From Asterella californica (taxonomy: Eukaryota > Streptophyta > Marchantiopsida > Marchantiales > Aytoniaceae): DNA of 64,000 bases. Shown in pieces: positions 10,953 through 21,549 of the stretch. Position 1 is the first letter of the stretch. Every line of letters begins with the position of its first letter. The DNA is taken from positions 4,712,001-4,776,000 of the forward strand of contig JAYKYS010000012.1 in the NCBI GenBank assembly GCA_036924285.1, in the 5' to 3' direction. The notes under the pieces were generated by a model that saw only the letters and a program-made list of their open reading frames with translations, made no database searches and was not told the origin of the DNA. The translations under genes and the position numbers were made by a program.

Positions 10953-11384
10953 CTAAAAATCCGAAAACTCTTTGTCAGTCCTTAAGGGACTGTCCCTCAG
11001 CTTCTCTCTGTTCCTTTCATGACTTGTATGTACAGTAAGAAACTGTACCGTCCTCGTACCATCTTGACTTCTGATACGAGCATAATGAGACCCATCGTCC
11101 ATTACTTTTGTCTCCATCCTAGATGTAATAATGTATGGTTGACCAAGGATCACAGGATAAGCAGCTACACCTTGAACAAAAAAGTTTTGTTCTATCTCTA
11201 CATCTCCTATTCGAGTCTTGACAGCTGGACAAGCACCAAAAAGTTCATCTCTTTGGTTGTTAGCAGCAAGAAGAATCCATCCATGTCTTGTGTCGATTGA
11301 CCACTTCCTCTTCTCGTAAACGTTTTTGGACATGATATTAATCTCCGAACCGTGATCCACCAATGCCACTATAGCCTCTGACAA
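10953..11384 (-). CDS. pol: Retropepsin-like protease of element C (DHGS active site), fragment
   Basis: The 143-residue ORF begins with 'ALVDHGSEINIMS' (ORF form IVALVDHGS), the retropepsin active-site loop with DHG-S instead of DTG/DSG. 'PVILGQPYI' follows at the usual position of the second conserved strand, then 'ETKVMDDGSHYARIRS' and 'RTVQFLTV'. Element B carries a near-identical domain with the same DHGS, so the variant is conserved and not a random mutation. In a live element it would cleave the Gag-Pol precursor. It follows the gag C-terminal part with a frame change, and no pol follows. Confidence 0.8.
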   Translation of the reverse strand: MSEAIVALVDHGSEINIMSKNVYEKRKWSIDTRHGWILLAANNQRDELFGACPAVKTRIGDVEIEQNFFVQGVAAYPVILGQPYIITSRMETKVMDDGSHYARIRSQDGTRTVQFLTVHTSHERNREKLRDSPLRTDKEFSDF

Positions 11385-11432
11385 GTTACCTAGTCGGACC
11401 CTTGTCTCTGTAGTTGCACGAGCCCAATATGC

Positions 11433-11998
11433 TCAAGAATAGTGACTCTCATGCTGCTTCTCGTCGCCATGTTCTGCAGCACAGTCTGAAACTCTTGCCT
11501 CTCTTCCATTCGACGCCTGTAGTACATGCTTTTGGGCAAATACGCGACCTAACTCTTCATCTTCTTCCCCAGTGATGTCAGTATCCAATGCTTTCACCAT
11601 CATTGTATCTGCAGTCATCTGCCTCTTTCTCTTGATCACATCTATGATCAACTCATGAAAGTCATGTTTTGCTATTCCCAAGGCCTCTCGCAAAGAAAAT
11701 TCTATCTTTGCATCCAAAATTCTCTCTTCAAGAATCTCCTTCAAGTTGGTGCTGGTCTCGATATCAGACTGTAGTCTGTAGGTCGGTGCTTTACCTTTGC
11801 CCTGTGAAGAAGCTCCTTTGCCTTTCTCTCTCATCTCCGTGTCATGAATAGGAACATCAACCATAAGTTCAGATGTAGATGCCCCTTGAGACGTCGAAGG
11901 GATATCGGAAGGTGATGCCTCTTGTTGCCCTCTCCTCTTAGTGGCTCTGGTTCTCCTTGTAGCCTCCTCCGGATCAGCAACATCATCATCACGTCTCC
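11433..11998 (-). pseudogene. gag: C-terminal part of element C gag (downstream of F1)
   Basis: The minus-strand frame contains 'DPEEATRRTRATKRR', 'TYRLQSDIETSTNLKEILEERILDAKIEFSLREALGIAKHDFHELIIDVIKRKRQ', clearly parallel to element B gag ('AYKLAVDIETSTDLKSILEQRIL...EVLGIAKREFHELIIDIIKRKRQ'). The upstream half of the gene lies at 15,719-17,050 on the far side of F1. The first codons of the long ORF (to 12,041) come from F1, not gag. The segment is charged and likely connects the nucleocapsid part to protease. Confidence 0.85.
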
Positions 11999-12256
11999 TG
12001 TAGTGACGCAGGATTACTCTTTTTATCCATTTAGTATACAAGATATCGTTCCCATAGAGGATTTACGTAAGTAATCGCTGCTCTAAGTTCTAGGATCTGT
12101 TCAAACACACAAACACACGGGTTTTGCCTAAAAAGCCCATCTTCTCACAAAACCACACAAAACCACACGTCTTCCAGACACGCCACATGGTGCTCTGGAA
12201 CTAGACAAACAACTACCAACTAAAATATCACACAATTATTCACAGGGAAGCTCGGG

Positions 12257-12351
12257 AAGACGATCTTCCTGCTTCCAGGTTGCTTCTTCCGGTCTTCTCG
12301 ATATCGTCTTCCCGAAGCGATTCTCGTCTTCTGGAGGTTCAGCTCGTCTTC
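12257..12351. repeat. F1 left subterminal GTCTTC/GAAGAC cluster
   Basis: There are five copies of the hexamer, counted on either strand, within 95 bp, starting about 260 bp from the left end. Further looser copies extend through 12,600 and around 12,770-12,860. F2 has the equivalent cluster at 26,670-26,780. Confidence 0.85.
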
Positions 12352-12399
12352 TCACACCTCCAGAAGATTGTCCTGCTTCGGAGAAGTCGACTAGTAACG

Positions 12400-13650
12400 G
12401 TCGTTACACCTTATTCTCACACTCACATTCCAACGGGTTAGATTAATCACAGGGTGTATGCCCCTGTAGCCTTCCCAGGCTTCTGCCTATGGAAATAGTC
12501 TTCCTGCAGCACTACAACGACATTCACCTTCACGGAAGCTCAATAGAAGTCTCGGAAGCTCACTAGAAGAAGGTAAGAAGATGGGGAAGATGAGAGAAGA
12601 TGGGGAAGATAAGAAAATCCAAACAAGAGAAAACAAGATGAAAAGAGGCAATTAAGATTCCGACAGGCTTCTAGTCCGGATCTTGACTAACAAGCCATCC
12701 CTGCTTGTAATAGTTTGGAGAGGAAGACAACAAACGTGAGTACTGTTGCACCGTCTTCTACTCGAGGATGTCGTCTTCTGCTGTGGGAAGAAGGCTTCTT
12801 TCTTCTTCACTTCGCTGCTCTGACTGCTCTGTCTTCTGGGATCCCTTATCCAGAAGACTGTTCGTACGTAGATCCCAAGTGCTCTACTGAACGAGTCAAG
12901 CTACACTTCCACAACTGCTGACAGTCACCGCCACTCAAGAAGAACACTTCTCATGCACAATTGGGAACGAATTCAAAGAACTCACCATCCAGAAGACATG
13001 AACAAAGCTTCTGCACTCAAATCCACAATCTATTCTCCGAGAAGAAGTCACAATGGCATTGGGAAGCTCACTCCCTCTACTTCCTGCGTCTACTCCTCGA
13101 CACATCAGTCTAACCAGCAAGACTACACGAGGATGCCGTTCCCTGCTCCTAGACTGCCCACTACTCATCTACATCTCCGAATCGCTGCTGGTGGTAAGAG
13201 AATGCAGACTTCTTCCTGCGTTATCTCCTTATTCCAACATCGAGTGTAGTGTACACTGTGTACCTCTAGTGTCTAATCTGTCTCCTGCACCGTTAGATTG
13301 GTATGTGTGTGCAGGCAGCCAGTTTCTTCAAAGACTCCCCTGTGTGTCTAATCTGTCTGCACCGTAAGATTGGAATGTGTGTGCAGAACTCAATTCTCCA
13401 CACAGGTCCAATTTCCTACTCTACGATCCTTCTTAACCATCTGCCTTGAGACGCAGAGGGAATTCCCCTCCAAGCTTTGACTACAATCAGGGAGAGATGG
13501 GCACCGCCAGAAGGCTGTCACCTCACATGCAAAAATGGTTCCCCTTTCCTAATTAGCCATCTGCTGTTTATCTTGCGCTGCCTACTCTACCACATGGTCA
13601 CTGATCTAAAATTAAATTGGATCTGTCTTTTCCTAATATAGCATATTTAG
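12400..13650. other. F1 non-coding left arm
   Basis: The stretch is homologous to F2 26,820-28,020 and rich in GAAGAC-like words. It contains two similar blocks with 'tctaatctgtct' and 'tgtgtgtgcag' at 13,270-13,390. ORFs here overlap on both strands and are not conserved as frames between F1 and F2. It probably forms the 3' untranslated arm of the minus-strand F gene. Confidence 0.5.
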
Positions 13651-13657
13651 TACTTTA

Positions 13658-14580
13658 CTAAGTTTGGACAAGTCCCTGGTCTTCTGGGCTTTGCTTATCT
13701 ATTCTAATGGCTCGGATGCCATTTCCACTTGATCTATTCCTACCTGAACTACTTAAATCGGCTTCTGATAGGCTGGGAAGCCCTGTAATTACCTCGGGTG
13801 TCGCTGAGGTGGCCTCCTCCTCCACGTTCATCGCTGACTCTGCTGTTGCTGCTCCGGAAGACAGAAGCGTCTTTTGGGAAGCTGGGTCGACTTGTGCTTC
13901 CTCGCTCTTCTGAGACACTAGTTCGACACTGGGAGCCATGGTGACCTCATAGGGGCCCGGGGAAGTCGCTTCCTCCACTCAGAATACTTGGGAAGACGGC
14001 TCGTCTTCCTGTCTTCCAGAAGACATCTTGTCTTCCGGGGCGTCTTCCGGTGTCTTCCCGGCTTCCAACGCTGTCACTACCAAGTGTACAACGAGGTCAA
14101 ACTCTTCCTTCTCCAAGTCTGGTCTTGTCGATGATGTTGGTGCTTGGGAAGACGCGTTTACTGATGGCGGGATCAAGAGAAGATCATAGAGTGTCTTCAC
14201 TCCCTCTATCTGCCGGTCCAAGTACATGAACATACTCTGCTTGCACTCCACAAACGTTGCTTTGGACTCCTCGTCCCACTCTCTAGCGAAGGTAAGGAGC
14301 TTCCTACCCGCGGTGAAGTTTAAACTTCTTCCGAGGTGCCTCCACCGAGTGAGCTAGTAACCCCTACGCACGGGCTTCCGCTGCTTCTCTCTGAGTCTTC
14401 TCGGCCTCAACCTGCGCTTCTACGGCTTTCCACAGAGTCTTCCACGTCGTCTTCTCTTCTGCAAGGGCGGTGAGCTTATCCCGTACTCGCAGAACCTCCT
14501 GGTCACGCTGCTGTAAGCGCGTCTGCAACTCCTGGTTGCTCTTCTTCAGCTGCGCTAACTCCTTGGAAGAAGTGACGTAT
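13658..14580 (-). pseudogene. F1 acidic coiled-coil ORF, C-terminal remnant
   Basis: Minus-strand pieces 13,979-14,251 and 13,658-13,978 match the F2 ORF at 28,028-28,741 ('MFMYLDRQIEGVKTLYDLL', 'EFDLVVHLVVTALEAGKTPEDAPEDKMSSGRQEDE'). A TGA after 'SSQVF' splits them where F2 has Arg. Upstream, 14,360-14,580 encodes the end of the coiled coil and an in-frame TAG at the same codon as in F2. The N-terminal half is deleted in F1. No known catalytic motif is visible; the protein is rich in Glu, Ser and Asp. Function is unknown. Confidence 0.6.
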
Positions 14581-15440
14581 TGTTGTGAGTCGAAGGCTCA
14601 GTCCTTCCCTAAGTCTTCACAGTATAGCTTCCACTCTCAGAAGACGAATCTAGTCTTCCAGAAGACAGCTACTCCGTCTTCTGAGATTCTAACAATGCTT
14701 CCTAAGTAGCGCTCGTCTTCCGAGCTGTATCTAATCAATCCTAACTAAGCAAGGCCTCGCATGGATTCCTAAGAAGACAACCCACCTTGCATTACATCCT
14801 GCTTCTTAACAAAAGATACAAGATATGCGAGAAGTAGAGTATAGGAAAGGTTCAGAGATGGTTGCGGGCTCCTGTGGTGACAGTGGCCTCTGGGAAGACA
14901 CTCGGGACAGCTTCCGATTCAATGTCTTTCTCGGAAGACCTCCCGAAGTCAGACTTCCCTTCACTGGTCTCACCTGTCTTCGTTCTTCCTACGCGCAATC
15001 TATCCTCACAACAGACTCAAGACAATTGCACTCTATTCTTCTGACTTCTCACCTCTCATACACACTCAGAAGAAGCTTGCTGCATGATGAGAAGACATGA
15101 CCCTCGACCATTCTCTCCAGATTCTACCAGCAAGACTTCTCACAACTCTCTTCTAAGTTTGGGAAGAAGAAGGAATAGGCTGCTATGGGTCAGTCAGAAG
15201 AGACCCGAAATGGACCCTCACGTCTTCTCGCTCATTTTGCCAGCCTTTCAGTCTTCTAGTCTCTCTAGGAAGATGTGGAGTTGAGAAGCTTGGAAGACCG
15301 GGAGGCACATGCCTAGTTCCCGACTTCCAACTTCTCGAAATAACAAAACAACTCACCACACCACTCAGGATTCGTACCAAGCCTCTCTTAACACAAAAGC
15401 AAAGCAAATCCACTCTTGATACGAATTGTGTACAGTCGAC
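14581..15440. other. F1 non-coding right arm
   Basis: The stretch is homologous to F2 42,790-43,650 ('aaggctcagtccttccc', 'agcaaggcctcgcatggatt'). It corresponds to sequence upstream of the minus-strand ORFs and may be leader, intron or promoter of the F gene. Short ORFs in several frames are not conserved. Confidence 0.5.
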
Positions 15441-15451
15441 TTCCAAAGACA

Positions 15452-15547
15452 GTCTTCCGAAGATGTTCCAATCTTCCGAAGCGTCTTCCGTCTTTCGTCG
15501 TCTTCCATCTTCCGAAGACACCACCGAGAAGACGCTCTTCGGAAGAC
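15452..15547. repeat. F1 right subterminal GTCTTC/GAAGAC array
   Basis: Six hexamers (15,452; 15,483; 15,500; 15,514; 15,528; 15,542) lie within 96 bp, three in each orientation. They often sit in the palindromic context CTTCCGAAG. F2 has seven in 96 bp at the same place (44,495-44,590). The array lies 170-260 bp from the element end. Confidence 0.9.
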
Positions 15548-15718
15548 GGTCATCTTCCGAAGAAGTCAACTTATTATTACAAACAGCCCTTAAGATCATC
15601 TTCTTGATAAGGAAGTCGTAATCTTAAGTAACAACGCTTCTTCAGTTATACAAATAAGTTATTAATCTCAAAAATTTCAAAAATTCGTAAATCCTGTAAT
15701 TTGTGGCACCACATCTCC

Positions 15719-17050
15719 TTTTCTCTTCCACAATCGCATCCTGCCAGCTTACATGCTTCTCTTGTACCAAGTAAGCTTTGACACACCCTGCCTCTACAAG
15801 ATCATCCCATCCAGTAATGCGGCAAATTGCCTCCGCACCTCGTAACATTACTTCTCGTGGAACTTCAACTATATCGCTCTTAATAGCTGCTACAACCGGT
15901 ACATCTACTTCAATCACAAATGTTTCTGGCTCTATAGTTCGTATCGCCGTAGCTATACCAACCTGACCTCTCACCAAGCTCTTCATTCCTCCCTTACCGA
16001 AGTTGGTACTCAACGGCGTATCAGTTTGGGCGAGATGAATCTTTCCATCTCTAAAATTCACGACTCCGGTTCTGAGAGCCTCAGAAAACTCCTCACAATC
16101 TCGACGTTGGTGATCAGTACTGTCACACCAGATACATCTTCTAACAAAATTTTTGCTAGTTGAAGATGCATTGGTATCACCAGGACTTCGACTATGCTTT
16201 AGCTCTGCCATCTCTATCCTTAACTCTCTCAGACCCTTAACCAACTCATCGATTGCAGAATCTTCAATCTTGCTATTGGCAGGCTTGGGCAATGGAGCTA
16301 AAGAGACATCAGACCTCAAGGTTGCAACTCTACCTCTTCCACGTTTCTGCTTCGTGAGAATAGTAACAGCTTCCTCTACCTTTCTCCAGTCTGTGCTCAC
16401 TCCTCCTTCTTCTCCTTTGTCTGCTAGCATCAAGAAAAGCTTGTCCTCTAGATTTTCATCAGCAACTTCTAGAAAAAGTTCTGTCTTCCTTAAGTCAAGC
16501 GTCGTCCTCTCGGATGGAGACAATTGACAGAACCGTTTCTCAAACTCACGCAACAACTCATTTGGTGTCATCTCATTCCCCGGACGCTGCTCTATCCACT
16601 CCAAGAACGTTCTCTTGGTTACTCTATCCGCATCATCATCAAAAAATTCACTCTTCAACCTCTGCTCATACTCCTCCCAAGAACTCGTACGTGCATCCTT
16701 CAGCTTTATCACTTGACTACGGATCTCACTTGACTACGGATCACTTGACTACGGATCTCAGGTATCACAGTCAACTCGAAACTAGAAATCATCTCTGTCT
16801 CAGACACACTATTTACCTCCATCTCACAAATATATTCCCGAACATACTTCGTGATGTTCCTTCCATCGAACCTGCCCAACTTCTTCACCACCGTCTGTAG
16901 AGCTCTTGTAGACTTCTGCTCCCCAACATCGCCTCCTTGTTGTTGTCTCAACAACATCGTCAATGCTCGAAGTAGATCATCAGCTCCTCCTCCACTCGTC
17001 CCCATTGCTTCGAAAAGATTCAAACTTGACGCTCCTCGACAACAACTCAC
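15719..17050 (-). pseudogene. gag: N-terminal and central gag of element C, frameshifted
   Basis: The ORF 16,709-17,050 begins near the primer-binding site; a plausible start is the Met of 'MGTSGGGADDLLRALTMLLR'. It carries a capsid-like N-terminus ('RALQTVVKKLGRFDGRNITKYVREY'). 15,642-16,712 continues with 'DDADRVTKRTFLEWIEQRPG', a CCHC knuckle 'CIWCDSTDHQRRDC' and 'ICRITGWDDLVEAGCVKAYL', ending where F1 begins. The shift between them coincides with a short tandem expansion (16,720-16,760). The related gag of element B is open across this point, so the expansion probably broke the gene. Confidence 0.85.
16720..16760. repeat. Short tandem expansion in element C gag
   Basis: 'cttgactacggatc' occurs three times within about 45 bp, where element B gag has the sequence once. 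It creates the frame change between the two gag ORFs. Confidence 0.8.
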
Positions 17051-17070
17051 TCAACCACCTCAAAGCGTGC

Positions 17071-17088
17071 TCTCAGTGGAAGCACCAA
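17071..17088 (-). other. Primer-binding site of element C
   Basis: The minus strand reads TGGTGCTTCCACTGAGAG, 3-4 nt inside the LTR end (CTACGACA). The identical site follows the LTRs of composite B (31,978 plus strand and 40,541 minus strand). It would pair with a tRNA ending ...AAGCACCA; the tRNA was not identified. Confidence 0.75.
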
Positions 17089-17091
17089 ATA

Positions 17092-19124
17092 TGTCGTAGT
17101 GAGAGCCTTTCCTTTGAGTAAGGGCGTATCTTCTGGTTGTGACTAACGATCGATGCACAACAAAGCGACTAGTATCCCGTAGATTTCTCTCTGACTTCCT
17201 CGATATCTGAGCACTTTCTTCTCTCAATAAAGGGTCAAGATAACCACACAAAAACGTTGGATGATCATGGACACGACAAACGGAATATGCGATGGCATGA
17301 TCTCTCGGTAGTATTCCTCTTCGAAGTTTCTCACTACTAGGGCTTCGTACATGACTTTGGGTCGACAGATGTGTCTTACCTCGCACTCAGTGTTAAAGTT
17401 TACAGGAGGGAGTTGATTTAGATCCATCCTTCGTTAGATGAGGATAAAGACGGTAAGATCCCATTCTTGACCGTAAGTGACAACAGGTAAGATCACAGAG
17501 ACAGGCGAGAGCATGACTTGCGCGATAAAGTTATACCCGAAGGATCCTATCAGAAACTGTTGGAAATGAACTCGTTCTATGTACATCAGTTTAATCTGGA
17601 AAGGGTTTCGGAAAGGAAATCTGGGCGGAAAGTAGAGTCCTTCGTCCATCTCTCACAACATTTGCACTCCAACTACAAACGGTATCTCGATTCATAGAAC
17701 ACCGATACAATCTCATAAGATCACTCCGATCTCTCCACGAACAATCTCTTGAATTTTCTCAAGGTCGAATGCCCCCACACAAGTCACTCTCCTTTGCTTA
17801 AAAGTTTTGAACACAAAACAAGGATAGGTGCAAGCTCCCTAACCGAGCAACCCAAGCCACACGGGCCGATGAGGTGACACAGATGCACATCGCATGTTTG
17901 GTGCCGTCATACTCATCCACGTGTAGGTAGTCTGGGTGGAAGGTTCAATGCATGCACCGTAACATATCTCAATACTAGAGACTAGGCTAGACAGATAGTC
18001 GACTTTACAGGTCAAGGATCGGACTTTTGTCACGTTGAGTGCGAACTTGACAACCACATGACGTGGTTACAACGTAGGTTGCTAAAGTCTTATCTACGCC
18101 TAGAATACTCCTCAAAGCAATACAAACGTCACATTGGATGCTTTTCTGCCAGCTGTCGCTAACAAGACTCGGGACCTGGAGTAGATACCATTGTCGATAC
18201 AACTCGACAGAAAAAACAGTGAACTTTCACACATGATAGGTACAGATCAACAGCTCAGTCTCCTCTCAAACTTGCCACGTAGGTAGGATACTAAAATCTC
18301 TACGTACAGGTCAAATTTCAGGAAGATCGGACGGCTAGATCTCCTCCCACAATTAACACAAATTCTCAGAAACTAACACGCACTTCCAATCTCAGATTCA
18401 AGACAAAAGCTTTTTCGTCTAAATGAACCGTCCACTTTCACTCAAACTTCTTGTGCTATCAATTCAGAAGGTAAACTCACTACTCAAGAAATTGAGCCGA
18501 TTTGTCTCTTCGGATCATCCTCCATAAATCTGCAAACTTGCTGCTCCAGATCGAAAGCTTTCTGCACCCCGTCGCCTTCAAATCGCCATTGCGCTCAATC
18601 CGCAAAACATCCGGTGGTGAAATTTGGGGTCAGAGCTTGAGCAACTGACAGACTACAAGCTCATGAAATCTGGTCTCAATCTGACGACTCAATCACTCAC
18701 ACTCCTTAATCTTACAATCGGAAGAGAAAGCTATGTACTCCCATCACTCTATGAACTTCAAATGGCCATAACGTATGCCATGGATCTCCAAATCGAGTGA
18801 AATTTGGACTCAGGTTGCTCCTCCCGTCGAGAGCTCTTCGTCCATGTCCTCTGATCCCCAAAATCCCTCGTCAAAGTGCCCCGATCCTCCCAGAGCGCAC
18901 ACTTAGGTAGATGACAAGTTATCTTCACTTTTTGATGGACCAATGGGAAGTTAAAGGACTCAACCTTGTCCTTTTCTGCCCCATGGAGACCCACAGCAGA
19001 TAATAGAGCAATCTAAGCTCATAAGAGCAAAGTTTTAGATCTCATTACACCACAACTTCTACAACTGTGTGCAAAACGCATTTATACGCGTAATCTACAT
19101 ACTAATTGGTCCCACAACAGGACA
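17092..19124 (-). repeat. 5' LTR of element C (2.03 kb)
   Basis: On the minus strand it runs from TGTCCTGTTGTGG (19,124) to ...CTACGACA (17,092), with TG...CA ends. Its start resembles those of the A and D LTRs; the body is diverged. Short ORFs inside (for example 17,224-17,427 and 18,758-18,994, minus) show no recognisable product. 'ctctcaataaaggg' on the plus strand lies at the shared LTR tail. Confidence 0.82.
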
Positions 19125-20431
19125 ACGGTTCGGGAGATTTGGAGGTCCAATGCAAAGGCGCAAGGCGTCATAGGGTTTAGATATGTGCAGGTTACGCACT
19201 GGTTAAGACGATTCATGAAGAGACAATCAGAGAGTGTGTTCTAGGTGAAATTGAAATGTAAGGAGAGGATTTGGAGTGCTTCGGTGAGCAGTGAAGGAGA
19301 GTTGGACCGTTCGGATCGTTTCGGAGTCCAAACTGCTATCATTGGAACTATCGAGATCAGAACACCGAGTTCTACAGAAAATTGTAGATGATACGAAGTT
19401 TCATCTGACGGTTTGAGAGTTCTGAGTGAAATTGACTTGCAGGGAAGCGCTTACATCAGTTTTTCATTACCTACGATCTGAGATTGGGTTGTTCCTCGCG
19501 ATCGGAGAGACAAGCTCTTCGTTCTTGGTGCCTACGCTATCAGGGAGTCTTCATCTACGCATAGGAGAAGATTGTACGTGGATTGGATTATTGGTTTGGA
19601 TGTGGTGAGCGAGTTTGAGCCGCAAGGAGTCGATTTACGTCAGTTTTTTGCAACCTACGACCAAATTTCTTGTATGGTTTTGCAAGGGGAACTCTAAACA
19701 TGCTTGTTTGGAGTCCTGTTGGGTTCAGGGTAGCTAGATCTACCTACCAGAGAAGACGGATATCAGATAAAGTGATCCGTTTGGACAGTGTGCGTGGTTT
19801 TAAGCCATAGGGAGAAGTTTTTGCAAGTTCGGCCACCTACGATAAAAAATTGATGATATCTCAGTTGTCAAGAGTCGGATCTGATAGTTCTGAGGCCAAC
19901 AGAGTCAGGAAGGAAGGTCTTATCGACATCTGAGGTCCGTTTGGTGAAAGGAGAAAGTTCTCAGATAGACCTTTTTCGGTTCCTTCGCTACGGGTTTCAT
20001 CTTTTTGAGTTTGTTGGAGTTCTAGTTCGTTATTTACAGCTTGTGGTAGCTAGCTTTAGCTAAGAGTTTGTACATGGATGTTGTTTGGACCTGGGTGTGA
20101 ATCGTGTGATGCTAGTGCAGCTCTTTTTGTTGGCAAAGAGATGTTTCTCTTGCTTTGAGCTACGCTTCGGTGGTTTTGGGTCTAGGTTGAGATTCGAGGA
20201 CTCGCTTTAGGGGATTTTGAAGCATATTATAGACGCTCTGGTCTGTTTCATAGTTTTGTGTTCTTAGAGAGAAAGAACCGACAGTGTATATACGTTAGGA
20301 GTTGGTATATATTGTGACCTCGTTTTCGTGCTTGTTTCTCTTTTTTCTGTCTCTGTTCAACATACTACATCTCCACAGGCAGGAACCTCACGTTTTTCTA
20401 GACATCCTTCACGCAAAAATCCAGCATGATA

Positions 20432-21500
20432 GCGTGGTGGTGGTGATGGTAGAGATCATGCTAAACAGTCACGATCTCATGGAGGTGTTGGAGGACCTAG
20501 TGGGCAGAAGCCCACGCCGTCTTTCTCTAGTCAGCAGCAAGCGGGTCCTTGTTAGACGTGTGATGGTCCTCATCAGCATAAGGACTGTCCACAGAGAAAA
20601 AATGATTATGAGACGTTTGGGACTTCTCAAGCGAAATATGAGCATTGCGGACGATCAAGTCACAATAGTGATCATTGTTTTGATCTCCACCTCGAGTTAC
20701 GACAAGAGAAGGCTGATCGTGGACGAGGCGGATGAACTCAGAGAGGTCGTGGTGGTCGAGCTGGAGGTAGAAGTTCGACACTTGAGGGAGGATCAATCGG
20801 TCCACCGTCTACTATGACATCAGATGCGGGTATGGTTGCTCGGATTGAGCAGTTAGAGTATGACTATGGCTCAGCAAATATCTAGTTCGAGAACAGAGGC
20901 TTCCACATCTTACGGAGGAGAAGGAATTGATTTCGACTTCATGGCTGGTGTGGCGCAGATTAAGACATCTACGGCAGTGACTCATGGTTCAGTAAGTGCC
21001 TCTGAGCCACGAGGGACGTTGGTGGAGTTGGATCCACAATGCGGGAAGGTTGGTAGACAGGCTAGGCTTCCTCAGTCGTTGACACTATCGGAGGTATTGA
21101 TGACCATGTTTATGGTTCCTAAACGATCTATCGATGATGCAGTGAAGTTGGAGGTATCGACATCCAAGAGTGGAGGTGAAGCGAGTCAACCCTTGACGTC
21201 TGTGGATGCGACGTCAAACTCGATGTTGGGAGCACCTACAACAATTTTGCGAGCCCTATTATTTTCAGCGACGGATATGAGGGCATTGGGAGTCAGCTTG
21301 GTTCCAGTGTTCCAGTTGCGGCCACGCTCAGTGAGAGCGAGGATGTAGTTATCTCAAGTGTTGAGATGGTTCACGATAAATGTGTCCATGGAATTAAGGA
21401 TCAGGACGGCTACTAGTGGTACTTGGCAAAGCGGTGATTGCCAAGTTAGATGAGTTACCAGCTAAGCCGGCGATTGATCGTGCTGGTTTGGCACCAGGTG
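20432..21500 (+). pseudogene. gag: Right half of old gag G with zinc knuckle, running into pol debris
   Basis: Directly after solo LTR D the plus strand reads a Gly/Arg/Ser-rich segment ('GRDHAKQSRSHGG'), then a degraded CCHC knuckle around 20,545-20,590 ('TCDGPHQHKDC', with a stop after its first Cys) and a second Cys/His cluster ('CGRSSHNSDHC'). ORF 20,860-21,348 is the longest open remainder. With one GCGT copy removed, the frame from 9,903 runs into this segment, so D was inserted between the capsid and zinc-knuckle parts of gag. Confidence 0.65.
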
Positions 21501-21549
21501 TTGTGTTGTTGGACAAAAGAAGTGAGATCTTCTGTTTGGTGGCATCTTC

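Larger units (their letters stand above)
11999..15713. mobile_element. F1: unclassified GAAGAC-rich element, deletion derivative
   Basis: It begins TGTAGTGACGCA (11,999), ends ...GGCACCACA (15,713) and is flanked by the 5-bp TSD TCTCC (11,994-11,998 and 15,714-15,718) inside gag of element C. Its termini form an imperfect inverted repeat (TGTAGTGACGCA against TGTGGTGCCACA). The first and last several hundred bases are not direct repeats, so it has no LTRs of its own. It matches F2 end to end but lacks about 2.2 kb, including the upstream ORF and the N-terminal half of the coiled-coil ORF (junction near 14,580) and about 0.8 kb equivalent to 43,730-44,490. Confidence 0.85.
10614..19124 (-). 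mobile_element. Ty3/Gypsy element C, pol-deleted, split by F1
   Basis: Both ends are LTR termini (TGTCGTAG... at 10,614 and ...AGGACA at 19,124, plus strand) flanked by the 4-bp TSD ACGG (10,610-10,613 and 19,125-19,128). On the minus strand the order is a 2.03-kb 5' LTR, primer-binding site, gag, protease, then only the last 158 bp of the 3' LTR. RT, RNase H, integrase and most of the 3' LTR are missing. Gag is broken by the 3.7-kb F1 insertion. The sister family is element B, with the same primer-binding site and closely similar gag and protease. Confidence 0.88.
9904..20431 (+). mobile_element. Solo LTR D, split by element C
   Basis: The LTR starts TGTCGTGTCGTGG at 9,904 and ends ...GATA at 20,431. 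It is flanked by the 4-bp TSD GCGT (9,900-9,903 and 20,432-20,435). It consists of 9,904-10,613 and 19,129-20,431, about 2.0 kb, and is the same family as the element A LTR in opposite orientation. There are no internal sequences, and gag G continues on both sides, so it is a solo LTR left by LTR-LTR recombination. Element C lies inside it. Without C and one ACGG copy, the LTR reads through as in the element A LTR ('gaggacggtttgagaatt' near 910). Confidence 0.85.

Noticed and set aside
11999..15713. F1 as a CACTA (En/Spm) transposon
   Set aside because: The 7-nt end TGTAGTG is the reverse complement of CACTACA, but it is in the wrong orientation for CACTA termini, and the TSD is 5 bp rather than 2-3 bp.
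20302..20817. 171-aa plus-strand ORF
   Set aside because: It is a different frame from the Gly-rich and zinc-knuckle gag frame and begins within LTR D.
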